Positions 37,029 to 45,900 are shown, counted from the first letter of the stretch. The stretch: 64,000 nucleotides of DNA from Sphingomonas sp. S2M10 (GCF_012650175.1 NZ_JAAILI010000034.1:1-64000), one strand, 5' to 3'. Notes: generated by a model not told the origin, from the sequence alone. Numbers and translations are program-made.

Positions 37029-38553
37029 GTTCCTCCTCCGCCCGCGCGTGGATCAGCGTGAAGTGAAAGCACGTGCCGCCTCGGTCGGAGCGCTCCATCC
37101 AGATGCGGCCGCCATGTGCTTCGATGATCGTCCGGCAGATCGAGAGGCCAAGGCCCATGCCGTCGGCCTTCGTCGATGTGAACGCCATGAACAGTTGTTC
37201 GCGAATTTCTTCCGCGATCCCGGGGCCGGTATCCTCCACCGTAACCTCGACAAGGCCGTCGGCACGCAAACTCGTCGCGACTTTGAGGTCGCGGATCGAT
37301 GATTCTGCCATGGCCTCAACGGCGTTGCGCATCAGGTTTACGAGCACCTGCTGGATCTGCACCCTGTCGATGAGGACCGGCGTGGCTGCGGGGTCGATTG
37401 CGAAGAAGCTACGGATGCCCCGCTCGCGCGCGCCGACCAGTGCCAGTTGGCTTGCCTCGGTGATGACTTGCGGCAGGTCGTGCAAACTCTTGTCGACCTC
37501 ACCGCGTGCGACGAAGTCGCGGAGGCGCCGGACGATGTGGCCAGCGCGCAGCGTCTCCTGAGCGGCATCGTCCATTACGGACCGAAGAGAGACGAATGGC
37601 TCATCATCCTGGACAGCGAGCATGTCCCGAATGGTTTCGAGATAGAGCGCCACTGCGGCGAGCGGCTGATTGAGTTCATGAGCAAGCGTGGAGGCCATCG
37701 TACCCATCGCGCTCAACCGCGAGACATGAACCAACTCCGCTTGCAGTTCCTTGAGCCTGAGCTCATCCTGCTCCTTGGCGGTGAGATCCCGGATGAACCC
37801 TGTGAAAAGCCGCTGGCCCTCTTCACCGGCCTCGCCGACCGACAACTGCATCGGGAAGGTCGAGCCGTCGCGGCGCTGACCCACAACGACGCGGCCCAGA
37901 CCGATGATCCGGCGCTCGCCCGTCTGCAGATAATGCGCGATGTATTCGTCGTGCCGGTCGCGGTCGGGCTGAGGCATAAGACAGGAGACATTTTGCCCGA
38001 CGAGCTCGGCTTCCGAATAGCCGAACATGCGCTGGGCAGCAGCGCTGAACGAGGTGATGACGCCGGCCTCGTCGATTATTATCATTGCATCAGGTACGGT
38101 CGCCAGGATCGATTGCAGATGCTGCTCGCGCGTTTCGTTTGAAGCCCGGACCGCCGCCTCGTCGGTGACATCCCGGCTGATGCAGGCAAAGCCTCGATGG
38201 GCGTCGTCTTCGAACAGCGCAGTGATGGTCAATCGCGCAAGGTATTCCGAGCCGTTCTCGCAGACTCGCCAGGCTTCACGCTCCAGAGTGCCTTCGCGCA
38301 GAGCGGCGTCCAAGTCGGCGCGGGGCCGTCCTGCCGTTATCTCGTCTGGCGGGTAGAACAGGTGGTGCGGCTGTGCCAGAACACGGTCGAGCGGCCAACA
38401 TTCGGCACGCTCGCCCTCTTCGTTGTAGCTCAACACTATCCCGCCGGCATTCAGCAGAGTTAGGACATGCCCGCCAGCCTGTCGGAGGAAAAGCGGCGCG
38501 AGCCGCGCCACTTCCCTCTCCATATCTTCCGCCGTGCGCCCGGTGTCGACCAT
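37018..38553 (-). CDS. fixL: FixL-type PAS sensor histidine kinase
   Basis: A 511-residue soluble kinase with two PAS domains (about 30-130 and 145-260), the H-box [10 protein letters not shown] (His292) and a HATPase domain ([33 protein letters not shown]). The second PAS keeps the heme-ligand His (DRHDEYI, His201) and the Arg equivalent to Arg220 of Bradyrhizobium FixL (GLGR, Arg221), so oxygen sensing by heme is likely. Positions equivalent to Arg206 and His214 are His and Arg here, which may alter oxygen affinity. There is no membrane segment. Confidence 0.85.
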   Translation of the reverse strand: MVDTGRTAEDMEREVARLAPLFLRQAGGHVLTLLNAGGIVLSYNEEGERAECWPLDRVLAQPHHLFYPPDEITAGRPRADLDAALREGTLEREAWRVCENGSEYLARLTITALFEDDAHRGFACISRDVTDEAAVRASNETREQHLQSILATVPDAMIIIDEAGVITSFSAAAQRMFGYSEAELVGQNVSCLMPQPDRDRHDEYIAHYLQTGERRIIGLGRVVVGQRRDGSTFPMQLSVGEAGEEGQRLFTGFIRDLTAKEQDELRLKELQAELVHVSRLSAMGTMASTLAHELNQPLAAVALYLETIRDMLAVQDDEPFVSLRSVMDDAAQETLRAGHIVRRLRDFVARGEVDKSLHDLPQVITEASQLALVGARERGIRSFFAIDPAATPVLIDRVQIQQVLVNLMRNAVEAMAESSIRDLKVATSLRADGLVEVTVEDTGPGIAEEIREQLFMAFTSTKADGMGLGLSICRTIIEAHGGRIWMERSDRGGTCFHFTLIHARAEEEHGG

Positions 38554-38612
38554 CGGTCCAACTCACATCATTGGCCGAGCGCACAAGGGCAGGCGAAGCC
38601 CGCGCTTTACGC

Positions 38613-39086
38613 TCAGCGGCGCGCGAGAATGGCCTTCATTTCGTCGATTTCTTGACGTTGCGACCGTTTGATTGAGTCGCAGAGCTGGATGACCTCCGGA
38701 TCGCTCAGCTGTGCTTCCCGGCACATCAGGATCGCACCGGAATGATGCGGGATCATCGAGCGCAGGAATGCCGTATCGCCGATCGTGGTCTGGGTGCGGA
38801 TGAGTGCAAAGCTGCCGAAGAAGGCGACCAGCGACGCGGCGATCAGCGCGATGTTGGCGGCCTTCGACGCGAACATGTGCCCCATGGCGAGGATCATCAG
38901 CACCACCATCGGCGCGACCATCATCAGCGTCATGTAGAGCATGTTGAGGTTGTTGTAGAAGCTGTCGAGCCCGTCGATCATGACGAACATCACCAGATAC
39001 ATGATGACGCCGCTGATGACGGTCTGAACGGCAAGGCTCCAATAGGCGCCCATCTTCCGGGTGTTCATGTGGGACGAATGGTCCAT
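38613..39086 (-). CDS. DUF305 membrane protein
   Basis: A 157-residue protein with about three membrane helices and a C-terminal DUF305 signature (FLRSMIPHHSGAILMCREAQLSDPEVIQLCDSI). The HH and Met/Cys residues could bind copper. It is nearly the same as the protein at 48727. A His/Met N-terminus (MDHSSHM) precedes the first helix. A weak ECF-type promoter candidate lies at 39131-39156. Confidence 0.85.
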   Translation of the reverse strand: MDHSSHMNTRKMGAYWSLAVQTVISGVIMYLVMFVMIDGLDSFYNNLNMLYMTLMMVAPMVVLMILAMGHMFASKAANIALIAASLVAFFGSFALIRTQTTIGDTAFLRSMIPHHSGAILMCREAQLSDPEVIQLCDSIKRSQRQEIDEMKAILARR

Positions 39087-39176
39087 GGCGTATCTCCTTC
39101 GCTCGGCGCCGGCCGACCTGGGTATGAGTGTAACGCCCCGCTCTCTTGTTCGCCCCCGCCATCAGCCGTCCTGATG

Positions 39177-40304
39177 CTAAAACCAGAAGCGAACGCCGGC
39201 GACGAAGCTGGTGGCATGGACGTCCTCGCCCGCAAGCCTCGACAGCCGCGCCGTGTCTCCGGCTTTGCGCAGATAGGAAACGCCGATGTAAGGCGCGAAC
39301 TGGCGGCTGAATTCGTAGCGCAGGCGCGCGCCGAGCTCTATGTTGACCAGCCCCGAACCGATGTCGTTCTCCGGAATATCCTGTGCGGCGAAATTGACCT
39401 CGGCGCGCGGCTGGAGGATCAGGCGCTGGGTGATGCGCTGGTCGTAATAGCCCTCGACCCGGCCCAGAACATCGCCCTTGGTCGAGAGGAACAGCGCGCC
39501 TTCGACCTCGAACATGCCAGGAGCCAGGCCCTCGACGCCGATCGTCGCGTAGGTGCGGTCGGGCCCGCGGCCGAAGTCCTGGCGGATACCGCCCTGAAGA
39601 TTGAAATAGGGGTCGATGGCCCGGCTGTAGAGCACCTGCACCTCGGCGCTGTCGATGCCGCGGCCGAACTCGCCTTCGCCCTCGCTCTTGAGCCAGAGCC
39701 GGTTGATGTCGCCGCCGTAAAAGCCTTCGCCATCCCAGCGATAGCCATCGCGGCCGCTATGCGCCTGATACTCGAACAGGTTGAGCAGCACCTGCCCGAA
39801 ATTGTTGCCGCCGCTATCCTTCATCATGATGTCGCGCGAGCGCGCCATCTCGCCGCCGGGAAAATCACGATCGGCGAAGTGGTCGCTTGGGGGAGGCGGC
39901 GGGGGCGCATTGCCGGCCGGAAGCGCCGTGCCGGTCATTTGCATGCCGGGCATGGCGGGCATTCCCGGCATCGTTGTCTGGCCATGCTGCGAATGGTCCA
40001 TACCCGGCATCTCCGGCATCTCCGGCATCGCGGGAGACGCGGGTTGCGGCTGACCGGCCGCATCTCCCTGCGGCGCAGGACTGGCCTGGTGCTGCGAATG
40101 GTCCATCGCCGAGGTGGCGTCCGGCGCTGGTGTCTGAGCGCGCGGCCTGGCGGCGGCCTTGTCCTTCTTCTTCTCCTGCGCCGGCGCCACTTCGCCCGGC
40201 GGCGCCATGCCGGGCATGCCGTGCATCGAATGATCCTGGGCAAAGGCGGGCGCGGCGGAGAGAAGGGCGATCGCGCTCACCAGCGGCGTGAGGATGCGGG
40301 TCAT
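39177..40304 (-). CDS. copB: outer-membrane copper-resistance protein CopB/PcoB (copy 2)
   Basis: A 375-residue CopB. The signal peptide is followed by a long His/Met/Pro-rich region (repeats such as MPGMDHSQHG, MPGMPAMPGMQM) of about 120 residues, then the barrel domain (SGLVNIELGARLRYEFSRQFAPYIG) with a terminal Phe. The Met-rich segment is much longer than in copy 1. ATG at 40304 overlaps the copA2 stop by one base. Confidence 0.93.
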   Translation of the reverse strand: MTRILTPLVSAIALLSAAPAFAQDHSMHGMPGMAPPGEVAPAQEKKKDKAAARPRAQTPAPDATSAMDHSQHQASPAPQGDAAGQPQPASPAMPEMPEMPGMDHSQHGQTTMPGMPAMPGMQMTGTALPAGNAPPPPPPSDHFADRDFPGGEMARSRDIMMKDSGGNNFGQVLLNLFEYQAHSGRDGYRWDGEGFYGGDINRLWLKSEGEGEFGRGIDSAEVQVLYSRAIDPYFNLQGGIRQDFGRGPDRTYATIGVEGLAPGMFEVEGALFLSTKGDVLGRVEGYYDQRITQRLILQPRAEVNFAAQDIPENDIGSGLVNIELGARLRYEFSRQFAPYIGVSYLRKAGDTARLSRLAGEDVHATSFVAGVRFWF

Positions 40305-42229
40305 TACGCGTCTCCCTTCGGACGGACGCTCACGACCCGCATCATCCCTGCATGCATGTGGTAGAGGAGATGACAGTGGAAGGCCCAGTCGCCGACCGCG
40401 TCGGCGGTGAAGTCCCAGGTCACCTTGCCGCCGGGCTGGACGATCACCGTATGCTTGCGCGGCGCATGATCGCCATGCCCCGTCACCAGCTCGAAAAAAT
40501 GCCCGTGAATATGGATCGGATGCCCCATCATCGTGTCGTTGATGAGATTGACGCGCACCCGCTCGCCTTCGATGAAGGGGATCGGCTCGTGATGGTCCGA
40601 CATTTTTTCGCCGTCGAACGACCACATGAACCGCTCCATGTTGCCGGTGAGGTGAATGTCGATGCTGCGGCTCGGCGCGCGCACGTCCGGATTGCGATCG
40701 AGCGCCATCAGGTCCCTGTAGACAAGCACCTTGTGGCCGACGTCGGCGAGGCCCTGGCCGGGCTCGCCGGTGCGGTCTACGGGCATCGGCGAGATGGTCT
40801 GGACGCTCGGGTCGCGCTTCACCTGCGGCGCGTTCGAGAAGTCGCGCATCTTCATCGAGCCCATCGCGTGCCCGCCATGATCCATGCCCGCCATCTGGCC
40901 ATCGGCGCCCATCGCGCCGTGGTCCATGCCGGCCATCGATCCATGATCCATCCCCGAATGATCCATGCCTGCCATGGCGCTATTGTCCATGGTCGCCATC
41001 GCTGCCGCCGCGCCGGTCGCGAGGCGCGCGGACGCGTTCTTCTCGGCCGTCGGATCGACGCCCCGCATAGCGCCGCCCGACATGTCCATGCCTTCCATGC
41101 CCGGCATCGAGGACATGTCCATGCCCATGTCCTTCATGTCGGCGAGCGGCCGTTTGCGTAAGGGGGGAACCTCGCCGGCCATGCCGGCCCTCGGCGCGAG
41201 CGTGGCACGCGCCATGCCCGAGCGGTCGATCGCCTCGCCGACAAGGGTGTAGGCCTTGTCATCGCCTGGGCTGACAACGACGTCGTAGGTCTCGGCAACA
41301 CCAATCTGGAACTCGTCGACGGTGACCGGCACCACATTCTGCCCGTCGGCCTGAACGATGGTCAGCGGCAGGCCGGGGATGCGGACGTTGAAGGTGGTCA
41401 TCGCCGACGCATTGATGACCCGCAGCCGCACCCGTTCGCCCGGGGTGAAGAGCGCGGTCCAGTTGTCCATCGGACCATGGCCGTTGACGAGATAGGTGTA
41501 GGTGGATCCGGTCACATCGGAGATGTCGGCCGGGTCCATCCGCATCTGGCCCCAGTCGAGCCGGTCCTTGAGCGGCTGATCCTTGCCCGACAGGAGCCCG
41601 GCCAGGGTCTGGCGCTGGAAATTGAAATGGCCGGGGTTGACCTTGAGGCGCCGGAAGATCGCCTGCGGCGAGAGCGCGCTGTGATCGGCGAGCACGATGA
41701 CATGCTCGCGGTCATAGGCGACCGGATCGGCACCGGCGGGATCGATGATGATCGGGCCGTAATGGCCTTCCTGCTCCTGCAGGCCCGAATGACTGTGGTA
41801 CCAGTAGGTGCCGCTCTGCATCACCGGAAAATCATAGAGATAGCTGCCGCCAGGCTTGATGCCGGGGAAAGAGACGCCTGGCACACCGTCATGCTTGGCT
41901 GGCACCAGCAGCCCGTGCCAGTGGATTGAGCTGTCCTCCTCGAGCTGATTGACGACGTTGAGCCGCACGCGCTGGCCTTCGCGCAGCCGGATGAGTGGCG
42001 CAGGGACCGTGCCGTTGACGCCGATTGCCCGGAACTGGCGACCGTCGATGCTCATCGACTGCCGTGCGATCGTCAGCGTGATGTCTTCGCCCGATACGGT
42101 CGGCAGCGTCGGCCGCATCCCCGGCGAGATCGTCTGCGCCCAGGCCGGCAGCCAGGCTGACAAGGCGGCGCCGCCACCGGCGAGGGCCGCGCCGCGAAGG
42201 AGCTGGCGGCGGTCGAGAGCAGAAATCAT
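40304..42229 (-). CDS. copA: multicopper oxidase CopA/PcoA (copy 2)
   Basis: A 641-residue Tat-exported oxidase (DRRQLLRGAAL). Copper motifs: HWHG, WYHSHS, HPIHIHGHFFELV and HCHLLYHMHAGMM. A long Met/His-rich insertion (about residues 370-470, MDMSSMPGMEGMDMSGG and several MDHG units) probably binds extra Cu(I); it is much smaller in copy 1. It is followed by copB2. An ECF-type promoter lies 43 nt upstream, just inside the sigma-factor gene end. Confidence 0.94.
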   Translation of the reverse strand: MISALDRRQLLRGAALAGGGAALSAWLPAWAQTISPGMRPTLPTVSGEDITLTIARQSMSIDGRQFRAIGVNGTVPAPLIRLREGQRVRLNVVNQLEEDSSIHWHGLLVPAKHDGVPGVSFPGIKPGGSYLYDFPVMQSGTYWYHSHSGLQEQEGHYGPIIIDPAGADPVAYDREHVIVLADHSALSPQAIFRRLKVNPGHFNFQRQTLAGLLSGKDQPLKDRLDWGQMRMDPADISDVTGSTYTYLVNGHGPMDNWTALFTPGERVRLRVINASAMTTFNVRIPGLPLTIVQADGQNVVPVTVDEFQIGVAETYDVVVSPGDDKAYTLVGEAIDRSGMARATLAPRAGMAGEVPPLRKRPLADMKDMGMDMSSMPGMEGMDMSGGAMRGVDPTAEKNASARLATGAAAAMATMDNSAMAGMDHSGMDHGSMAGMDHGAMGADGQMAGMDHGGHAMGSMKMRDFSNAPQVKRDPSVQTISPMPVDRTGEPGQGLADVGHKVLVYRDLMALDRNPDVRAPSRSIDIHLTGNMERFMWSFDGEKMSDHHEPIPFIEGERVRVNLINDTMMGHPIHIHGHFFELVTGHGDHAPRKHTVIVQPGGKVTWDFTADAVGDWAFHCHLLYHMHAGMMRVVSVRPKGDA

Positions 42230-42271
42230 TCGGTTGTCTCAGCTTTAAGAAAGAGGGCGGACCTATTGGAA

Positions 42272-42297
42272 ATACGCAGCGCGGCCTCATCCCCCTC
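42272..42297 (-). promoter_or_regulatory. ECF-type promoter of copA2B2
   Basis: On the minus strand GAGGGG (42297-42292), 15 nt, CGTAT (42276-42272). Exact match to the shared motif; 43 nt before copA2. Confidence 0.75.
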
Positions 42298-42862
42298 AAA
42301 CTTTCTTCAACATTTCCGCGAGGCGTGCGCGGGCGCGGTAGAGGCGGGTCTCGACTGCCTTCTGGCTGATGCCGAGAATCTCGGCGGTTTCGGCTTCCGA
42401 TTTCTCGTCGATCGTCCGCAGGATGAGCGTGTCTTTGAGAGAGGCGGGCAGGGCGGCGATCGCTTTCATCGCCTCTGCCAGTTGCTGCTCGGCGCCGATT
42501 GCCTGGTCGGGTAGCGGCGCCTCATCGGCGACGTCATCCGCCTCGCCCAGCGGCAGGGCCATGGAGAAGAAGTTCCGGACCGCGCGCCGGCGCCGCCAGT
42601 CATGGCATTTGTTGATGACGATCCGGGACATCCAGACCTGGAAGGGTCGCGCAGCGTCATAGCGGTTGAGTGCGGCGAAGGCGGCGACGAAGCTTGCCTG
42701 CGTGACGTCCAGCGCCTCCTCTCCGTCACCTATATGGCTGCGCACGAGCCGAAATACCCAGCCTTGGTGTCGCCGCACAAGTTCGGCGAAAGCGGCCTGC
42801 CGGCCGACGAGTGCAAGAGCGGCAAGCTCCCCGTCCGAGCAGTCGGGGAGAATTATGGTCAT
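42296..42862 (-). CDS. ECF sigma factor (CnrH-like)
   Basis: A 188-residue RNA polymerase sigma factor with region 2 (FAELVRRHQGWVFRLVRSHIG, DVTQASFVAAFAALNRYD, FQVWMSRIVINKCHDWRRR) and region 4 (LPASLKDTLILRTIDEKSEAETAEILGISQKAVETRLYRAR). It follows an X-type sensor and a Y-type anti-sigma gene with 4-nt overlaps, reproducing the cnrYXH order of metal-controlled sigma factors. Its inferred promoter motif occurs in front of its own operon and many copper genes in this window. Confidence 0.9.
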   Translation of the reverse strand: MTIILPDCSDGELAALALVGRQAAFAELVRRHQGWVFRLVRSHIGDGEEALDVTQASFVAAFAALNRYDAARPFQVWMSRIVINKCHDWRRRRAVRNFFSMALPLGEADDVADEAPLPDQAIGAEQQLAEAMKAIAALPASLKDTLILRTIDEKSEAETAEILGISQKAVETRLYRARARLAEMLKKV

Positions 42863-43302
42863 TCGGACTTTGCCGTCAGCGCTTTCACTACGGCGTCGTC
42901 GAACTTCTGCGTCTGATCGGGGCGAAGTACGGCACGCATTGCAAAGATGTGCTCGAGCGTTTCCTTCTGCAGCGCGCCCATGGCTTGGTGCGAGCGGTCC
43001 ACTGCCGCCGCGACTTTAGGGCCATAGCCATGTTCCGCCTCAATCGCCTCTGCTAGGCGAGCATTGTCGGCGCGCAGCTCGGCTTCAAGTGCCTGACGCC
43101 GAATGGCATAATTCTTCTCGATGAACTCCAGCCGGGCGTGCTGAGCCGTATCCAGTTTGAGATCCCGATGGAGCAGCTCGTGCAGTTCGTTTTCCACGGG
43201 CGGTGCCGAGACCACATAGATCCGCCCGATCACCACCCCGGCGATCGCCGCGGTAAAGGTCAACAGTAGGAGGAGCAGGAGCCGGCGGCGGTCCCGCATC
43301 AT
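42859..43302 (-). CDS. periplasmic metal sensor (CnrX/ZraP-like)
   Basis: A 147-residue protein with one N-terminal membrane anchor and an all-helical periplasmic domain (HELLHRDLKLDTAQHARLEFIEKNYAIRRQALEAELR...). His, Glu and Met residues typical of CnrX metal binding are present near HELLH and in the HEHIFAM-like tail (LEHIFAMRAVL). It should hold the anti-sigma protein at the membrane and release the sigma factor when metal binds. It overlaps its neighbours by 4 nt on each side. Confidence 0.8.
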   Translation of the reverse strand: MMRDRRRLLLLLLLTFTAAIAGVVIGRIYVVSAPPVENELHELLHRDLKLDTAQHARLEFIEKNYAIRRQALEAELRADNARLAEAIEAEHGYGPKVAAAVDRSHQAMGALQKETLEHIFAMRAVLRPDQTQKFDDAVVKALTAKSE

Positions 43303-43571
43303 TGCGAGCCCAGCAGCGTCGAGGGCGCGAGCGCCAACTGCGCATCGAAGGGCGATATCGGGCTCGCGTCCGCCGACCCGATTGGAACCGCGGAGCCCGC
43401 GATGCCGATGAAAAGCGCGACTGCGGCGGCTAGACCAAACGTCGTTGCGCCCAAGCGCGGCATGGCCTGGACCCTAGCGATTTCCGTCAGGACGCGGCTG
43501 TCCAGGCCGGCAAGCCTGGGGTCAATTGGGGCATCGCGCAATTTCGCGAGCATTTCGTCAAGGTGGTCCAT
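43299..43571 (-). CDS. membrane anti-sigma factor (CnrY-like)
   Basis: A 90-residue protein. The short cytoplasmic N-terminus (MDHLDEMLAKLRDAPIDPRL) would clasp the sigma factor. A single membrane helix follows (TTFGLAAAVALFIGIAGSAVPIG), and a short periplasmic tail. Size, topology and position directly before the CnrX-like gene match CnrY. The start at 43571 is supported by GGAG upstream. Confidence 0.75.
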   Translation of the reverse strand: MDHLDEMLAKLRDAPIDPRLAGLDSRVLTEIARVQAMPRLGATTFGLAAAVALFIGIAGSAVPIGSADASPISPFDAQLALAPSTLLGSQ

Positions 43572-43596
43572 GGTGTTTCTCCGTCTTCTCTTCACA

Positions 43597-43622
43597 ATAC
43601 GCATTCTGGCCCACGACCCCTT
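43597..43622 (-). promoter_or_regulatory. ECF-type promoter of the cnrYXH-like operon
   Basis: Minus strand AAGGGG (43622-43617), 15 nt, CGTAT (43601-43597), 25 nt before the anti-sigma start. One mismatch to GAGGGG. It suggests autoregulation. Confidence 0.65.
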
Positions 43623-43647
43623 GGCTCGGAACAGAAAAGAAATTTGA

Positions 43648-43673
43648 GAGGGGTGCAGGCTGCAGCTGCGTAT
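43648..43673 (+). promoter_or_regulatory. ECF-type promoter of copC
   Basis: GAGGGG (43648-43653), 15 nt, CGTAT (43669-43673); exact match, 31 nt before copC, and divergent from the promoter at 43597-43622. Confidence 0.75.
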
Positions 43674-43704
43674 TCTCTCATGTCAATGACTGGAGAATTC
43701 CCGA

Positions 43705-44085
43705 ATGCGCTTCCTTTCGCCTTTCGCAGCTGTCGCCGCCGTCAGCCTGAGCGTTTCGGCTCCGGCCTATGCACATCCCAAGCTCGTGTCTTCAACGCCC
43801 GCCGCCAACGCCAGAGTCTCGGCACCGTCGCGTATCACTCTGACGTTCAGTGAAGGCCTGATGGCCAGACTATCTGGTGCCGAGATCGTGATGACCGGTA
43901 TGCCCGGCATGCCAAACCATCGCATGGCGGTGACCGGCTTCAAGACCGCGGTCGAGGGCGGTAACAAGACGTTGGCGCTGACACTGGCCAAGCCGCTTGG
44001 CGCTGGTACCTATCAGGTCACCTGGCATGTCGTCTCGATGGACACGCACCGCATCCAGGGCAATCTCGCCTTCATCGTGCGATAG
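43705..44085 (+). CDS. copC: periplasmic copper-binding protein CopC (copy 1)
   Basis: A 126-residue cupredoxin-like protein. The signal peptide ends AYA and the mature protein begins HPKLVSSTPAANA, where the N-terminal His is a Cu(II) ligand. MTGMPGMPNHRM forms the Met-rich loop, and the C-terminal VVSMDTHRIQGNLAFIVR carries the conserved Asp/His. It transfers copper to CopD. It is followed 4 nt later by a truncated copD. Confidence 0.92.
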   Translation: MRFLSPFAAVAAVSLSVSAPAYAHPKLVSSTPAANARVSAPSRITLTFSEGLMARLSGAEIVMTGMPGMPNHRMAVTGFKTAVEGGNKTLALTLAKPLGAGTYQVTWHVVSMDTHRIQGNLAFIVR

Positions 44086-44089
44086 GCCA

Positions 44090-44527
44090 ATGAGTGAGGT
44101 AGCAGGCATCGCGATCCGCTGGGCGCTGTACGCCGATCTCGGCCTCTTGTTCGGCCTGCCGCTGTTCGCGCTCTATGCCCCAGGTGGCGGCCGGACGGTG
44201 CAGCGGCATCTGCCGATGGGGGCGATGGTGGCCTGTCTTGCCTGCTTCGGGCTGCTGCTATCTGCGTTGGGCTTTGCGGTGCAGGCTGCGGCCATGTCCG
44301 GACTGCCGCTCACACAGCCTGATTTCGCCCTGCTGGGTGATCTCATCAATGAGACGGCCATGGGGGCGGCGTTGAAGGCGCGCCTTGTCGCGCTCCTTGT
44401 CCTCCTATTCTGCGTCCTCTTGTATCGACGGCAATCACGTCCCGCCTTCATCGCCTCTACTCTCGCAGGCGCGCTCGCGCTCGCGACCCTCGCCTGGAGC
44501 GGACATGGCGCGGCTGGCGAAGGCTAG
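44090..44527 (+). pseudogene. copD: copper-uptake membrane protein CopD, 3' truncated
   Basis: 145 codons corresponding to the N-terminal half of CopD (compare the intact 308-residue copy at 61486-62412). Four helices are present and the frame ends at LAWSGHGAAGEG, where the intact copy continues with STGWLHLTADILHLL and further helices. The stop overlaps the stop of a convergent truncated thioesterase by 2 nt, so a deletion appears to have fused the two genes tail to tail. Confidence 0.8.
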
Positions 44528-44784
44528 TCGACCTCATGGCGCAGCACGACCGCGACGAACCGGTCGCGATCCTGCGGCCGCGCGGCCGTCAGCCAATGCG
44601 CCACCGACACATCCTGAATCCAGGTCACCCAGACCGCATTGTTGACATGGCCGAGTTCGTCGATGTCGGCGTCCCGGGCGCGGAAGCGGATATGGAAGCG
44701 CCGATGCTCATCCACCTCGCCGACGAGTGGGTGTCCGTGCTCATCGCAGCCGATGCGTCGACGATCTGACACGATCCCGCTCAC
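44524..44784 (-). pseudogene. 4HBT-type acyl-CoA thioesterase, 3' truncated
   Basis: 86 codons of a hotdog-fold thioesterase. FRARDADIDELGHVNNAVWVTWIQDV carries the family's catalytic Asp and HVNN motif. The family usually has about 130-150 residues; here the frame ends at VVLRHEVD, right where the truncated copD also ends. It overlaps the upstream TetR gene by 4 nt, so it was the second gene of that operon. Confidence 0.7.
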
Positions 44785-45404
44785 GAATACGCCTGCTCCT
44801 CATGCGACGAACCCAGTCCTGCCATGGCGCGGAAGAAGCCGACGAGCATCTCGTCGCGCGGCATGGCGCCTTCGACATCGCCCTGCACCGCCAGTCCCAT
44901 CCAGACCGCGTAAAGACCGATACCGGTCTGCATCGGCGGCAAGGCCGGTCGAAGTGCGAAGCGTTGCGTTAGATCGGCAACGAGTTCACCGAACATCCGA
45001 TAGCAGGCCGCCTTGCCCTCCCGGTGCCGCTCGGCGAAAGCCGGATCGCGCCGCGCGTGAAGCTGCAATTCGATCGAGAGGAGCGACCATTGCGCTTCAC
45101 CGGCCAGCTTCGCGAGCCGGGCGGCCAGCACCTGGAGCGTTGCCTCGATATCATCGCCGGAGCAGTGCGCGACCAGGTCGCGAAGCAGTGTGACCTCATC
45201 CTGGATATGGCTCTGCAGGATCTCGACCAGCAGATCGTCCTTGCTGGCGAAGTTCGAGTAGAAGGCACCCTGCGAATGGCCGGCCGCGCTGCAGATGTTG
45301 CGGATCGACATGGCGGCGACCCCCTCCTCGATGATCGAGGTATGTGCGGCGGCGATCAGCCGGTCCCGCGTCTGGCGCTGCGTGTCCTTGCGCGTAAGCG
45401 GCAT
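44781..45404 (-). CDS. TetR-family repressor
   Basis: A 207-residue regulator with an N-terminal TetR HTH (TRDRLIAAAHTSIIEEGVAAMSIRNICSAAGHSQGAFYSNFASKDDLL) and a helical ligand domain. The start at 45404 has GGAG nine bases upstream. It probably represses itself and the thioesterase from the operator region at 45477-45512. No link to copper is evident; it may be a carried-over neighbour of a fatty-acid locus. Confidence 0.85.
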   Translation of the reverse strand: MPLTRKDTQRQTRDRLIAAAHTSIIEEGVAAMSIRNICSAAGHSQGAFYSNFASKDDLLVEILQSHIQDEVTLLRDLVAHCSGDDIEATLQVLAARLAKLAGEAQWSLLSIELQLHARRDPAFAERHREGKAACYRMFGELVADLTQRFALRPALPPMQTGIGLYAVWMGLAVQGDVEGAMPRDEMLVGFFRAMAGLGSSHEEQAYS

Positions 45405-45476
45405 GGGTTCGTTCTCCAACCAACGGGCGAGACGTGCGAAACCTTTTCGGCGGTTCCGCGTTCTCAGTAAAAACCA

Positions 45477-45512
45477 GATATCAACTGATATCCGAAATCA
45501 ACGGCGATTTCG
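45477..45512. promoter_or_regulatory. candidate TetR operators
   Basis: GATATC-AACT-GATATC (45477-45492) directly followed by CGAAATC, six bases, GATTTCG (45493-45512). Two adjacent dyads between the TetR gene and the divergent frame at 45560. Confidence 0.45.
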
Positions 45513-45559
45513 ACCCGAAATCGTCCGCAGTATCGAAATTAAAACGCGAAGGAGTGCCC

Positions 45560-45862
45560 TTGGCTGAAACCTACATTGGCTATTCCCCGGACGTGGAGGT
45601 TCTCGGCGAAGACGAGGAGCGGCTGCTCGACCTGGCCTTGAGCGGTAGCGACCTTCACGCGACCGCGGGACTGTTCCTCGTCGCGCCCGACGCGCGCGAG
45701 GCGGACGTTCGTGCGCAATTGCAGCGGCCCGCGTTCAGCCGCGTCGCCGACCTCGACATATCCTACCTCCCTTACGGCGAGCTGGAGAGGAACCGCGAGG
45801 CCATCGCGCGGTTCGGATCGGGGCTGAAGGCGATCAAGGCCGTATCCAGCAAGCTCGCCTGA
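45560..45862 (+). pseudogene. chimeric frame: unknown N-terminus joined to nuclease C-terminus
   Basis: A 100-codon frame with a good AAGGAG and TTG start. The first about 20 codons (AETYIGYSPDVEVLGEDEE) look like the beginning of a different protein, perhaps a catalase-family one. From LLDLALSGSDLH (about 45621) it matches the last about 80 codons of the putative nuclease at 11019-12386 almost residue for residue (for example LPYGELERN and GLKAIKA). It is therefore a recombination remnant. The catalytic part of the nuclease is not included. Confidence 0.7.
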
Positions 45863-45874
45863 CACGCCCCGCGC

Positions 45875-45900
45875 GAGGGCTGGCGCGGGGAGCCACGTAT
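45875..45900 (+). promoter_or_regulatory. possible ECF-type promoter of the DUF4396 gene
   Basis: GAGGGC (45875-45880), 15 nt, CGTAT (45896-45900), 27 nt before the ATG. Caution: GAGGGC lies in the loop of a CCCCGCGC/GCGCGGGG hairpin (45867-45890) that could be a terminator for the frame upstream. Confidence 0.4.

Noticed and set aside
39131..39156. GGGGCG, 15 nt, CGTTA on the minus strand before the DUF305 gene at 38613-39086
   Set aside because: The spacing fits the ECF-type motif, but four of eleven positions differ, so it was not counted as a member.
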